From Chloroflexota bacterium (GTDB lineage Bacteria > Chloroflexota > Anaerolineae > Anaerolineales > Villigracilaceae), in NCBI GenBank assembly GCA_029782225.1, contig JAKOVF010000369.1:1-46613 (forward strand): 46,613 bases of DNA, given 5' to 3'. Under the pieces are notes generated by a model, which saw only the letters and a program-made list of their open reading frames with translations, made no database searches and was not told the DNA's origin. A program made the position numbers and the translations under genes. Below, one piece after another: positions 1 through 7,612 of this stretch. Numbering within the stretch: the stretch's first letter is position 1; the number at the start of each line of letters is the position of its first letter.

Positions 1-320
1 TTCCCTGCCCACGTGAGACCTGCCAGGGCGAAGGCGGTCAACATTTGCATGGACTGCGTAAAGAACAGTAACTTGACGCGATGCACGCGATCCACGACCG
101 CCCCTGCAAATGGCGGGAGGAAGATCATCGGCAAGGCAAAACTCAATCCCAGCAGCCCCAGCCACAGAGGAGAATTTGTTAGCTGCAAAACAAGCCAGCC
201 ATTGGCTACGTTCTGCATCCACGTCCCCATGTTTGAGACGATCAACCCTGACCAAAGCAGCCTGAAATTTCGGTAACTTAATGCAGCGTATCGTTTGTTG
301 CTGGCCTCAGTGTTTATCAT
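1..320 (-). CDS. MFS transporter, EntS-like (C-terminus beyond window)
   Basis: Start of a major facilitator superfamily exporter; only the first 106 or so residues are inside the window. The reading frame opens at the ATG at 320 and runs off the left edge with no stop. The N-terminus reads YRNFRLLWSGLIVSNMGTWM, which is typical of the MFS_3/EntS-type (enterobactin exporter-like) subfamily. A second hydrophobic helix follows, then a loop with AGAVVDRVHRVK, a variant of the MFS loop 2-3 motif (G-x-x-x-D-R-x-x-R). It starts 14 bases after the stop of the MBL-fold gene and is probably the last visible gene of the minus-strand operon beginning near 3675. The substrate cannot be told from the sequence. 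Confidence 0.82.
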   Translation of the reverse strand, partial: MINTEASNKRYAALSYRNFRLLWSGLIVSNMGTWMQNVANGWLVLQLTNSPLWLGLLGLSFALPMIFLPPFAGAVVDRVHRVKLLFFTQSMQMLTAFALAGLTWAG

Positions 321-334
321 TGCGTTTCTGATTT

Positions 335-976
335 TTAGGCATTAGTACCGACGAAGGGGTTGAACTGCCTCTCCTGCCCGACCGTCGTTTCAGGGCCGTG
401 ACCGGGGAGCAGGCGCGTTTCATCGGGCAAAGTGAAGATTTGCGCGCGGATGCTATTTTCCAGTGTATCCCAATCGCCGCCGGGCAGGTCAGTGCGGCCA
501 ACGCTGTTCTGGAAGATCAGGTCGCCGCAAAAACAGATGCTTTGTTGTGCGACATAAAACACGCAATGACCCCTGGTGTGTCCCGGCGTGTAGCGCACTT
601 CAAATTGGACACTTCCCAGTTTCAATATCTGCCCCTGGACCAGGTCAATTGTCGGTTCGGGGCCAGGGTCAATGTCAAAGCCGAAGACCGCACCACCGCC
701 GCCTGCACGCCAGAGGATATGGTCGTCGGGATGCAAAGCCACGAGAGGCAATGGATTGAGCGCGTCCGCAATGGCTGCTGCACCGCCGATGTGGTCGAAG
801 TGCGCGTGCGTGTACCACAGGTGGGCGATCCTCCAGCCGCGTTTCTGCGCTTCGGCGAGGATCAGCTCACCATCCCAGGAAGGATCGATGACAGCCGCTT
901 CACGGGTGTCTGAGTCCGCAACGAGATAGGCATTCGTTTGCGCGGGGCCAAGAACAAAAGTTATGATCTCAAGCAT
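335..976 (-). CDS. MBL-fold metallo-hydrolase (glyoxalase II-like)
   Basis: A 213-residue metallo-beta-lactamase-fold hydrolase, probably cytoplasmic with two metal ions. Visible motifs are THAHFDHIGG (residues about 56-65), PGHTRGH, the bridging Asp in FCGDLIF, and the distal His in LLPGHGPET. GRTDLPGGD just after the bridging Asp is typical of the small YcbL/glyoxalase II-like group, which hydrolyses thioesters such as S-lactoylglutathione. The true substrate here is unknown. The ATG at 976 overlaps the stop of the upstream MFS gene by 8 bases, and a GAGGAAA ribosome site lies 9 bases before it. This indicates translational coupling in one operon. Confidence 0.9.
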   Translation of the reverse strand: MLEIITFVLGPAQTNAYLVADSDTREAAVIDPSWDGELILAEAQKRGWRIAHLWYTHAHFDHIGGAAAIADALNPLPLVALHPDDHILWRAGGGGAVFGFDIDPGPEPTIDLVQGQILKLGSVQFEVRYTPGHTRGHCVFYVAQQSICFCGDLIFQNSVGRTDLPGGDWDTLENSIRAQIFTLPDETRLLPGHGPETTVGQERQFNPFVGTNA

Positions 977-2096
977 GGATTGTTTTCCTCGGTGAAAAAA
1001 TCAAACTGACGACGATGGAAATCGCGATCAAGGCAATTCCAATCGGATAAACGATTGCAGGGTCGAGCTTGAACAGGAACCCGGCAATGGGAGGCGTGAC
1101 AATAAAAATAATGGCGCTGATGGTCTCCATCGTTCCATAGGTTAAACCCATCTGCGAATCATGCACAAGTTCGCGCGCCTGTGCCAGCATCAGGGGACGC
1201 GCCGCGCGAAAGCCACCCATCAGAAAATAACCCAAGGCAAAGATGGGCAGGCTGGAACCTTTCCAGACCGCGAGCGCAAACAGTGCAACCATGCCCTGTG
1301 ACACCGGAAAACCAATGCGTGGATTCACGCGGCTCATTGCAAGGGCGATCAGAGCATTGCCGAGGCCGCCCGCTGTAAAAATCCAACCGGTTTCGCTCAG
1401 GGACAGATTCCGCACCCCCGCAAGGAAATTAGGTGTGAGGGGTTGCGCGATATACATGGCAAAAACCGCAAAAGCTGCCACAAAAAGAAAGCCTATGAAC
1501 TTCTGATTGGAAAACAAGCCAACCGGCGGAGCTTGCGGGTCATGCTGATCTATCGGCTGCGGTTTGATCAAAATAATGAAGACTGTTGAAAACACAAAAA
1601 TCCCGGCCGCGATCAAAAAGCTCATACGCATGCCAAGATGTTCACCGATCCAGCCTCCGCTGACCGGGCCTATCACCATGCCAAGATTGAAGGCCGCGGT
1701 CGTCAACGAAAGTGCAGTCCCCACCGACCACTCGCCGCGTCCTGCCGTCATATAACTGCTCAACGGGGAAGAAACAAAAGCCGTCAGACCATAGCCAAAT
1801 AAACCCACCAGAAACAGCGGCAGGTGCAGGGCCAGGCCCATGGTCAGGGAGGAAAGCAATCCTAATACCCAGGCCGTGATCAACAGCGGGCGCCGACCCA
1901 GCCGGTCCGCGATGTGACCGCTGGGAATATGCGTGATCGCCATTGAAAGGCCAAAGAGGCCCAGCACAAATCCAATTTGAGGTTCGCTCAATACGAATTG
2001 ATTCCTCAGGTATATTGGTACAAAATTGAAGAACATTCCCTCCCCCACTCCCCAGAGGAACAATGCAGACGCGACGAACAGAAGACTTGGATTCAA
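969..2096 (-). CDS. MFS transporter
   Basis: A 375-residue major facilitator superfamily transporter with about 12 predicted hydrophobic helices. The loop 2-3 signature GHIADRLGRRPLL (motif A) is intact at about residues 60-72. The start codon is TTG at 2096: GAGGA lies five bases upstream and the upstream esterase stop is only 14 bases away. It overlaps the MBL-fold gene downstream by 8 bases. Membership in MFS is clear. Whether it exports a drug-like compound or imports a nutrient is not shown. Lying between a hydrolase and a second MFS gene, it may share a small-molecule detoxification or uptake role with them; that is inference. Confidence 0.88.
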   Translation of the reverse strand: MNPSLLFVASALFLWGVGEGMFFNFVPIYLRNQFVLSEPQIGFVLGLFGLSMAITHIPSGHIADRLGRRPLLITAWVLGLLSSLTMGLALHLPLFLVGLFGYGLTAFVSSPLSSYMTAGRGEWSVGTALSLTTAAFNLGMVIGPVSGGWIGEHLGMRMSFLIAAGIFVFSTVFIILIKPQPIDQHDPQAPPVGLFSNQKFIGFLFVAAFAVFAMYIAQPLTPNFLAGVRNLSLSETGWIFTAGGLGNALIALAMSRVNPRIGFPVSQGMVALFALAVWKGSSLPIFALGYFLMGGFRAARPLMLAQARELVHDSQMGLTYGTMETISAIIFIVTPPIAGFLFKLDPAIVYPIGIALIAISIVVSLIFSPRKTIHA

Positions 2097-2110
2097 ATGG
2101 ATCCTCGCAA

Positions 2111-2881
2111 CTATGAATTTTCGATTCGATGGATGAATTCCGCCGCAGCTTTGAACGCCGTCTCGCGCGCCGCATCGCGCGGGACGACGTGGCCTGATCC
2201 CGTTAAATAAAGTTTTGTCTTATCGGACGTACCGAGGTCAGAGTAAATGTGCTCCAGGTTTTCCGGAAGCACGTACCCATCGTCTTTGGAGTGCATCAGC
2301 AGCACAGGGACATACACCTTCGGCAGGGCAACCCGCATTCGATCCAGCAGTATTTTCAGTTCAGCCGCCGAGCGGATCGGGTTCAGCGGATAGGACACTT
2401 GCTCCTTATACGCGGCTTTGTCAAACCAGCTGCTGCCGGGAACCTCCCTGCTCTTGGGCATGTACGCTCTGAAATAGCTGTAGAGTTTGATCTGCCACGC
2501 TGGATGCTCCTCTGGCATTTGATACGGCGTGGACATGGCAACAACCCCTCGGACCTTCAGCCGCGTGGACATCAGCAACGACAATACCCCGCCCATCGAA
2601 AGGCCAACAAGGTAGATATGGTCGGTGAGGCCGCACAACAAGTTATAACCATCTTCAACAGAGGCGGTCCAATCCGTCCAGCGCGAGCGGATCATATCCT
2701 TGGGACGCGTGGCGTGACCCGCGAGACGAATGCCGAGGCAGGTGAATCCGTGTTCGTGGTTGAGGAATTCACCCATCCAGCGCATTTCCTTCGGTGCGCC
2801 TGTGAAGCCATGGATGAGGAGGCAGCCTACCTTGTTGCCGGGAAGCAGGAATGGTTCAGCGGTGGGAATGATTTGGGACAT
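2111..2881 (-). CDS. Alpha/beta hydrolase, Est30-like carboxylesterase
   Basis: A 256-residue serine hydrolase of the carboxylesterase/monoacylglycerol lipase group typified by Geobacillus Est30. The oxyanion-hole segment is LIHGFTGAPKEM, the nucleophile elbow is GLSMGG, the catalytic Asp is in HSKDDGYV and the His in GSGHVVPRD. It should hydrolyse short- to medium-chain carboxyl esters in the cytoplasm. I chose the ATG at 2881 because the family begins about ten residues before the first strand. A longer reading starts at an ATG at 2932 that shares one base with the upstream stop (TAATG), but its 17 extra residues are encoded by a GC-rich inverted repeat and look non-native. Neither start has a strong ribosome site. 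Confidence 0.85.
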   Translation of the reverse strand: MSQIIPTAEPFLLPGNKVGCLLIHGFTGAPKEMRWMGEFLNHEHGFTCLGIRLAGHATRPKDMIRSRWTDWTASVEDGYNLLCGLTDHIYLVGLSMGGVLSLLMSTRLKVRGVVAMSTPYQMPEEHPAWQIKLYSYFRAYMPKSREVPGSSWFDKAAYKEQVSYPLNPIRSAAELKILLDRMRVALPKVYVPVLLMHSKDDGYVLPENLEHIYSDLGTSDKTKLYLTGSGHVVPRDAARETAFKAAAEFIHRIENS

Positions 2882-2888
2882 AGAAGTA

Positions 2889-2925
2889 TGCGCTCCAGGC
2901 GGCGTCCTCGCCGCCGAGGACAGCT
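2889..2925. repeat. GC-rich inverted repeat at esterase N-terminus
   Basis: The segment contains a perfect stem CCTCG/CGAGG around the four-base loop, followed by GGACGCCGCCTGGAGCGC on the minus strand. It resembles a type of short dispersed element I remember from environmental genomes (GGCGAGGACGCC...GGAGCGC). It supplies the first residues of the longer esterase reading, which is one reason to doubt that start. Confidence 0.35.
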
Positions 2926-2931
2926 TGAGCA

Positions 2932-3675
2932 TTAGACGGCGAGTTCCAACGCGGAATACAGCCCCTCCAGTTCAGGAGCATGAGGCCAGAGACAATGGTA
3001 GATTTTTTCCAGGCGGACGGATGTTTCGTGTATGAAAGAATCCATTTCATCCGCAGAAAGATAAGTGAAGGGACGCGCACACATTGCGTCGATCTTTTCG
3101 TCGCGGCGCTGGTAGAACTCTTTGATATGCTTGAGTTGATGGGGCAGGGCATCCGGCGGGAGAAAATCCAGATCGGCTGAAGCCGGTTGAGCGTCCAGAA
3201 AGACGCGCCAGAAGATGGACTCCGGGTGCGCACGCACGTAAATCTGGTCCAGGCCGTACCAGTCCTTTTTTACTTCCCAGATGAAATCTTTATCTGCGGC
3301 GAATTGCTCCGTATATTTCTCCTCTGTAGGTATACCAACTGCAATCGTCCACAGGTTATCGGTGATCAGATGAAAGAAATAGCCCAGGCGAAAGGAGAAG
3401 CGCGGGGTGTCGAGAGGAGAAACATCCGCCAGATAATTGCGATAGAAATCGAGATCGGCAATGTCTTTGTGAACGCTGTCCGATCTTTTGAAGTGAGTCA
3501 CCGCGGGCGGGGGGTTGAACTTTTCCCACTTTTCGTCGGGGATGCCTGCATCGGGGGCAATGTTACCGATGGAAAACTGCGCCGCGTCCAGGCGTTGTCC
3601 TGAGCTTGTCGAAGGGTCCGGGATGGATGCGAGCAGGTTTTCAGCAATGCGCAGGTGGGCGATCCAGGTAGCCAT
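2932..3675 (-). CDS. Zinc-dependent phospholipase C-like protein
   Basis: A 247-residue protein resembling the zinc-dependent phospholipase C/S1-P1 nuclease-like family (PF00882). Support comes from the His-rich N-terminus WIAHLRIAENL, GNIAPDAG, VTHFKRSD and GYFFHLITDNLW, where family members carry metal-binding His and Asp residues. No signal peptide is seen, so unlike clostridial phospholipase C it is probably intracellular; its substrate is unknown. The ATG at 3675 has TATAAT seven bases upstream, suggesting leaderless transcription. Residues about 21-28 (DPSTSSGQ) are encoded by a short dispersed repeat and look like an in-frame insertion. It is the first gene of the minus-strand operon. 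Confidence 0.75.
   Translation of the reverse strand: MATWIAHLRIAENLLASIPDPSTSSGQRLDAAQFSIGNIAPDAGIPDEKWEKFNPPPAVTHFKRSDSVHKDIADLDFYRNYLADVSPLDTPRFSFRLGYFFHLITDNLWTIAVGIPTEEKYTEQFAADKDFIWEVKKDWYGLDQIYVRAHPESIFWRVFLDAQPASADLDFLPPDALPHQLKHIKEFYQRRDEKIDAMCARPFTYLSADEMDSFIHETSVRLEKIYHCLWPHAPELEGLYSALELAV
3594..3619. repeat. Short dispersed repeat inside the PLC-like gene
   Basis: The plus strand reads TGTCCTGAGCTTGTCGAAGG within this span. This is a short dispersed element I recall from many Chloroflexota and other environmental genomes, where it is often translated as PSTSSGQ. Here it adds about seven residues in frame near the N-terminus of the phospholipase C-like protein. Confidence 0.6.
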
Positions 3676-3682
3676 TTCCTTG

Positions 3683-3688
3683 ATTATA
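3683..3688 (-). promoter_or_regulatory. -10 hexamer of a probable leaderless promoter
   Basis: On the minus strand a perfect TATAAT ends seven bases before the ATG at 3675. Transcription would begin at or next to the start codon. There is no good -35 box at 17 bases. A purine-rich AAGGAA lies between, but too close to the ATG for a normal Shine-Dalgarno site. Confidence 0.5.
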
Positions 3689-3982
3689 GTCCCGGGATCT
3701 TGAGTTTTCGCCTTTCCAGCACTTCAAGAAAGCTCAAATGACGTAGAAATAGCGGCAGAAGCCATTTTTCGGGCTTTTCCCGATAGTGAAACCCGTAGGG
3801 GAGAAATCCTCACCCGCAAGGGAGACATTCCCCATTTCCGTTCCAGTATGAGGCAGATACACTTTAATCGAATTTTCAGGTCTCGTGCTGCTTTCGTCGA
3901 AACGGGGCAGCAATTTTTCATTAATGATCCGTATCTGCCATGGAGGCAGGTAGCAGGAGAATCACTGGAAGAAGGCATCAAA
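3689..3982. other. Intergenic region with two imperfect 21-bp units
   Basis: The divergent spacer between the minus-strand operon and the modular surface-type protein. Two imperfect direct copies, ACCCGTAGGGGAGA at 3791 and ACCCGCAAGGGAGA at 3812, are spaced 21 bases apart (12 of 14 positions equal). A short minus-strand reading through them (to 3981) shows a matching heptad, SPLRVRI/SPLRVSL, but has no other sign of being a gene. I see no convincing promoter for the plus-strand gene. Confidence 0.4.
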
Positions 3983-6664
3983 ATGAACAGGACTCTTAAT
4001 CAGAATAGGGAAGATGGACTCAGGCTGGTCATCAAGGAGGTCCAGGTTAAGGTCGCGCCGGAAGATAAAGTCAAAGTGCATGTCGGCTTGATCAACAGGG
4101 GATCCAGCGAGGACTATTTCAACATTCTGGTCAAAGGCGTGCCAGCCGAGTGGACAACCATAGACACTCCTGTGATAAATGTACCTGCGGGAGAGGTAAA
4201 GCAGGTCACCCTGACCGTTCACCCCCCTGCTGTGCCGCAGAGCCGTGTAGGACAGTATCCACTCGATGTTCGTGCGGTCAGCCAGAGCGATCCAGAGCGC
4301 TCGGCGGCTGCGCACAGTGTTGTCACCGTGGCGGCCTACCAGTCGGGAGGACGCGTGGGCGTCCTGCTGGGCTCTGTCCATTTCGCAGCAGCACCCGGCT
4401 CAACCGTCAATATTCCACTGGTCATGCAAAACCGCGGGCTCGAAGCTGACAATTTCCGCTTAAACGTTGAAGGCATTCCACCGGGCTGGATATCGACCAA
4501 TTCGGCACTTACCAGGCTTGAGCCATCGGAGAGCAAGGAGGTCGAGCTCACAATTCGCGTGCCTCGCTCATCAGCCGCAGTTGCCGGCCGGATGCCTTTT
4601 ATCATCAAGGTGATCAGCCAGGATGTTCCCGATCAAAGAACGGAAGTCGATTGTATTTTGACGATATCGACTTTCTCCAAGTTTTCTGCCTCCCTGCAAC
4701 CCGGGGTCTTCCAGGCAGGTCAGTTGGGACATTTGATCATTAACAATGAAGGAAACACTGCCAGTGTTTATACTGTGAACTTTCAAGATCCTGCCAATCT
4801 CTTGATGTTCGAAAAAAGGGTGCCAGCTACCATAGGCGGGCCGCGACCCGCTGCTCAGCCATCCGAAACCTACGTTGAGATCCCGCGCGGGGAAAGATTC
4901 CAGGTGGGTGCCGGGGATAGAGGAGTGTACGAATTCCGCACCGGGCTCAGGTCGCGACCGATCGTTGGGAATGAGAAAACCTATCCGTTTACTGTTATGG
5001 TTCAATCTGCTGAAAATCAGGTGCTGGAACTGCCGACACAGGTGAGCGAAAAAGCGATCATTCCCATCTGGGCACTATCCACATTAATCATTGGAACCAT
5101 CATCCTGTGTTTCGTTCTCCTCGTCCCGGTCAATGCGGCACGAAATTCTGCCCGCGCCACACAGACAACTGCCTATAGCCTGACGCAGGCAGCCCTGGCA
5201 GGAGACCAGGATTTCGACGGGGACGGGCTGATCAACAGCATCGAGATCCAGCTCAAAACGGATCCTCTCAAGCCGGATACAGATGGAGACGGACTATCGG
5301 ACGGTCAGGAGGTCAATACTTACAGGACCAACCCGCTCGCGGCCGATACCGATAATGATGGCCTCTCGGACGGCGCGGAGGTCCTGCAATATAAGACAGA
5401 CCCACTCAATCCGGATTCGGATGGGGACCTGGTCAACGACGGCACTGAAATCCAAAACAGGACCGATCCGCTCAAGGTGGATACCGATGGAGATGGGTTG
5501 AGCGACGGTGCTGAAGCAACCCTGGGTACAAATCCGCTCCAGCAGGATACGGATAGGGACGGGCTTCTGGATGGTCAGGAAAACCAGACCTGTCCGCGTC
5601 CGTTGACGCCTGATTCGGATGGCGATGGGATCCTGGATGGCAATGACCCGGATCCATGTAACCGAGCCGTCCCTGCTTCCACTGCTTCAGCGATTGTTGT
5701 TAACCCGACAGCGATCATCGTGACGGCGACCCTGGCACCCCCGACCGCGGGATTCCCAACAGTCGTGCCTCCGACGAGCACGACGGTCCCGACGAACGTT
5801 CCGACGAATGTTCCAACCAACCCGCCATTTGCCACCCAGACCCCGGTTCCGCCTACGCTGCAAGGGACGATGGTCTTCGCCTCGAACCGCGACGGCAACT
5901 CTGAGATCTATGCGTTGAACCTCAACAATCAAGCCGCGACCCGCCTGACCAACAATCCTGCACAGGACATGCAGCCAGCGCTGGCGCCTGATTCGGTGCG
6001 TGTTGCGTTTGTCACCAACCGGGACGGCAACAATGAAATCTATCTCGGCGGCGTGGATGGACGCATACCTTTGAATATCACGAACAATGCAGCGGACGAT
6101 CAGCAGCCGACCTGGTCGCCGGATGGCAACTGGATCGCCTTCACGACCAACCGAGATGGAAATCAGGAAATTTATGTTATGCGCAGCGATGGCACCGAGG
6201 CTCACAACCTGACAAATAACCCTGCCAATGATTTTGCTCCAACGTGGTACTCTGTCGGCAGCGTGTTTGGCTCAGAAGATTGGATCGCCTTTACCAGCAC
6301 GCGTGACGGCAACCAGGAAGTCTACAAAGTCAAGCCAGATGGTTCAGGGCTGACAAATCTGACGCAAAACCCAGCCAATGATTATTCCCCGGCCGGCTTT
6401 ACGGGAGGAGCACTGCTCGCCTTTGTAAGCGAACGGGACGGCAACCCTGAGATTTATACAATGAACGACAGGGGAGGCGCGGTCACCAATATTACGAACA
6501 GCCCTGCGCAGGACCTTGATCCGGCGATCAATCCAAACGGAGGTTGGATTGCATTTTCAACCGATCGCGAGGGTAACCTTGAGATTTATGTAGTGAAGGT
6601 GTCAGGCGGCACTGCTTACAACCTGACGAGGAACCCCGGCCAGGACCAGCACCCGGATTGGTAA
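3983..6664 (+). CDS. Modular anchored protein: Ig-like, Ca-binding repeats, PD40 propeller
   Basis: An 893-residue multidomain protein. Residues about 10-350 form three Ig-like/NEW3-type beta domains (phrases such as NRGSSEDYF, NRGLEADNF and NNEGNTASV). Residues about 359-383 are one hydrophobic membrane segment. Residues about 408-560 hold six to seven DxDxDG calcium-binding repeats of the thrombospondin type 3 kind, for example DTDGDGLSDGQE. A Thr/Pro/Val linker follows, and residues about 629-893 carry six copies of a SNRDGNxEIY motif, a TolB/PD40 beta-propeller. The start is the ATG at 3983, preceded by GGAAGAAGG; an ATG 45 codons earlier adds non-family sequence. There is no signal peptide, so which side the N-terminal domains face is unclear. 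It probably works at the cell surface in binding or scaffolding; no enzyme motif is visible. Confidence 0.85.
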   Translation: MNRTLNQNREDGLRLVIKEVQVKVAPEDKVKVHVGLINRGSSEDYFNILVKGVPAEWTTIDTPVINVPAGEVKQVTLTVHPPAVPQSRVGQYPLDVRAVSQSDPERSAAAHSVVTVAAYQSGGRVGVLLGSVHFAAAPGSTVNIPLVMQNRGLEADNFRLNVEGIPPGWISTNSALTRLEPSESKEVELTIRVPRSSAAVAGRMPFIIKVISQDVPDQRTEVDCILTISTFSKFSASLQPGVFQAGQLGHLIINNEGNTASVYTVNFQDPANLLMFEKRVPATIGGPRPAAQPSETYVEIPRGERFQVGAGDRGVYEFRTGLRSRPIVGNEKTYPFTVMVQSAENQVLELPTQVSEKAIIPIWALSTLIIGTIILCFVLLVPVNAARNSARATQTTAYSLTQAALAGDQDFDGDGLINSIEIQLKTDPLKPDTDGDGLSDGQEVNTYRTNPLAADTDNDGLSDGAEVLQYKTDPLNPDSDGDLVNDGTEIQNRTDPLKVDTDGDGLSDGAEATLGTNPLQQDTDRDGLLDGQENQTCPRPLTPDSDGDGILDGNDPDPCNRAVPASTASAIVVNPTAIIVTATLAPPTAGFPTVVPPTSTTVPTNVPTNVPTNPPFATQTPVPPTLQGTMVFASNRDGNSEIYALNLNNQAATRLTNNPAQDMQPALAPDSVRVAFVTNRDGNNEIYLGGVDGRIPLNITNNAADDQQPTWSPDGNWIAFTTNRDGNQEIYVMRSDGTEAHNLTNNPANDFAPTWYSVGSVFGSEDWIAFTSTRDGNQEVYKVKPDGSGLTNLTQNPANDYSPAGFTGGALLAFVSERDGNPEIYTMNDRGGAVTNITNSPAQDLDPAINPNGGWIAFSTDREGNLEIYVVKVSGGTAYNLTRNPGQDQHPDW

Positions 6665-6683
6665 GACCTTGTCTCAGGAAGAT

Positions 6684-6725
6684 CCGAAAACAGGGTGTGG
6701 GCGTACTTCCACACCCTGTTTTCGG
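6684..6725. terminator. Long hairpin between convergent genes
   Basis: A perfect 17-bp stem (CCGAAAACAGGGTGTGG, 6684-6700, with its complement 6709-6725) around an 8-base loop. It lies between the stop of the modular protein and the stop of tag, which face each other. A strong T-run is absent, although the stem bases carry TTTT on the right arm. It may terminate both directions or stabilise the 3' ends. Confidence 0.65.
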
Positions 6726-6733
6726 AATTCTTC

Positions 6734-7279
6734 CTATTTTCTCATCCAGGCCGGTTTGAGTGCTGAAACCCTCTTATAAACTGGACAGGTCTCATCGTGG
6801 GCGCCCGGTAAATACCCAGTCGAAATGAGGAATTCATTGACGATCTCACCGCCTGTAAAGATAAACGTTTTCCTGAAGACTTTCACCCATTCATCTTTTG
6901 TCAGCGGATGATGCGCATCCAGCCAGCCCTTGAAGGAACGATGTTCCCTTTTTAGCTCGAGGATTCTCTGCGCATTGACAATCGCAGCATTGACCTTGAG
7001 TCGGTTGCGAATGATCCCGGCATCGGCCAGCAGACGGGCGCGATCCTTCTCAGTGTACCTGGCTATCCTGGCGATGTCGAACCTGTGATAAGCCTTACGG
7101 AAGTGATCCGCTTTTTTCAAGATGGTGATCCACGAAAGCCCGGCCTGGTTGATCTCCAGCACCAGTCGCTCGAAGAGCAGATTGTCATCGTCGACCGGAA
7201 AACCATATTCTGTATCATGATAATTGCGGTTGAAGGTGTCTTCGGGGTGGGAATTGCAGTAGTCGCAGTAAGTGGTCAT
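6734..7279 (-). CDS. tag: DNA-3-methyladenine glycosylase I
   Basis: A 181-residue base-excision repair enzyme that removes 3-methyladenine from alkylated DNA. It matches the Tag family over its length: N-terminal CDYC, YHDTEYGFPV, EINQAGLSWITILKK (the glycosylase helix with the catalytic Glu region) and C-terminal HDETCPVY. The early Cys, the His of YHD and the C-terminal His-x3-Cys correspond to the zinc ligands of E. coli Tag. It stands alone, convergent to the preceding gene. A TAAAAT hexamer ends six bases before the ATG at 7279, so it may be transcribed without a leader. Confidence 0.93.
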   Translation of the reverse strand: MTTYCDYCNSHPEDTFNRNYHDTEYGFPVDDDNLLFERLVLEINQAGLSWITILKKADHFRKAYHRFDIARIARYTEKDRARLLADAGIIRNRLKVNAAIVNAQRILELKREHRSFKGWLDAHHPLTKDEWVKVFRKTFIFTGGEIVNEFLISTGYLPGAHDETCPVYKRVSALKPAWMRK

Positions 7280-7291
7280 AAAGTAATTTTA

Positions 7292-7612
7292 CTATTACCG
7301 GGTACTGATCCAGGTCATTCCAGCCTGCAGACGGGATACTCGGAAATCTCCGGGCTCGCGGGTCAACTTCAGACCATTTCTTGACATTCCCCCTCTATAT
7401 ATGGTAGCCTCTCCCACACTCGAGCGGCGTCGCTTCTTAATGCTCCCTGGTAGAAAGAATAACTTGCCAGCATAATTACTGAGCCTAAACATACCTTCCA
7501 GTCGGCACCAACAATTTCTGTCCTTATCCTCTCTTACCTCATACGGTCGCTGTTCTCTTTTCTGAAGAAGAAGCCCATCTGAATGTTTGTAGATAGACAA
7601 GGAGAAAAAGAA
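7292..7612 (+). promoter_or_regulatory. Upstream region of the ABC transporter operon
   Basis: About 320 bases between tag and the substrate-binding protein gene. A perfect TTGACA lies at 7381-7386, but the best -10 choices (TATGGT at 7400) give a short spacer, so the promoter is only tentative. The stretch 7305-7380, read on the minus strand, resembles a dispersed non-coding repeat by its wording (CAGGCTGGAATGACCTGG). No gene is supported. An AAGGAG ribosome site precedes the ATG at 7613. Confidence 0.35.

Noticed and set aside
2249..2935. 228-codon plus-strand frame opposite the esterase
   Set aside because: The esterase triad is intact on the minus strand. The plus frame is rich in Arg/His/Gln without motifs.
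3724..3981. 85-codon minus-strand frame in the divergent spacer
   Set aside because: Its heptad repeat simply reflects the 21-bp DNA units, and there is no ribosome site or recognisable domain.
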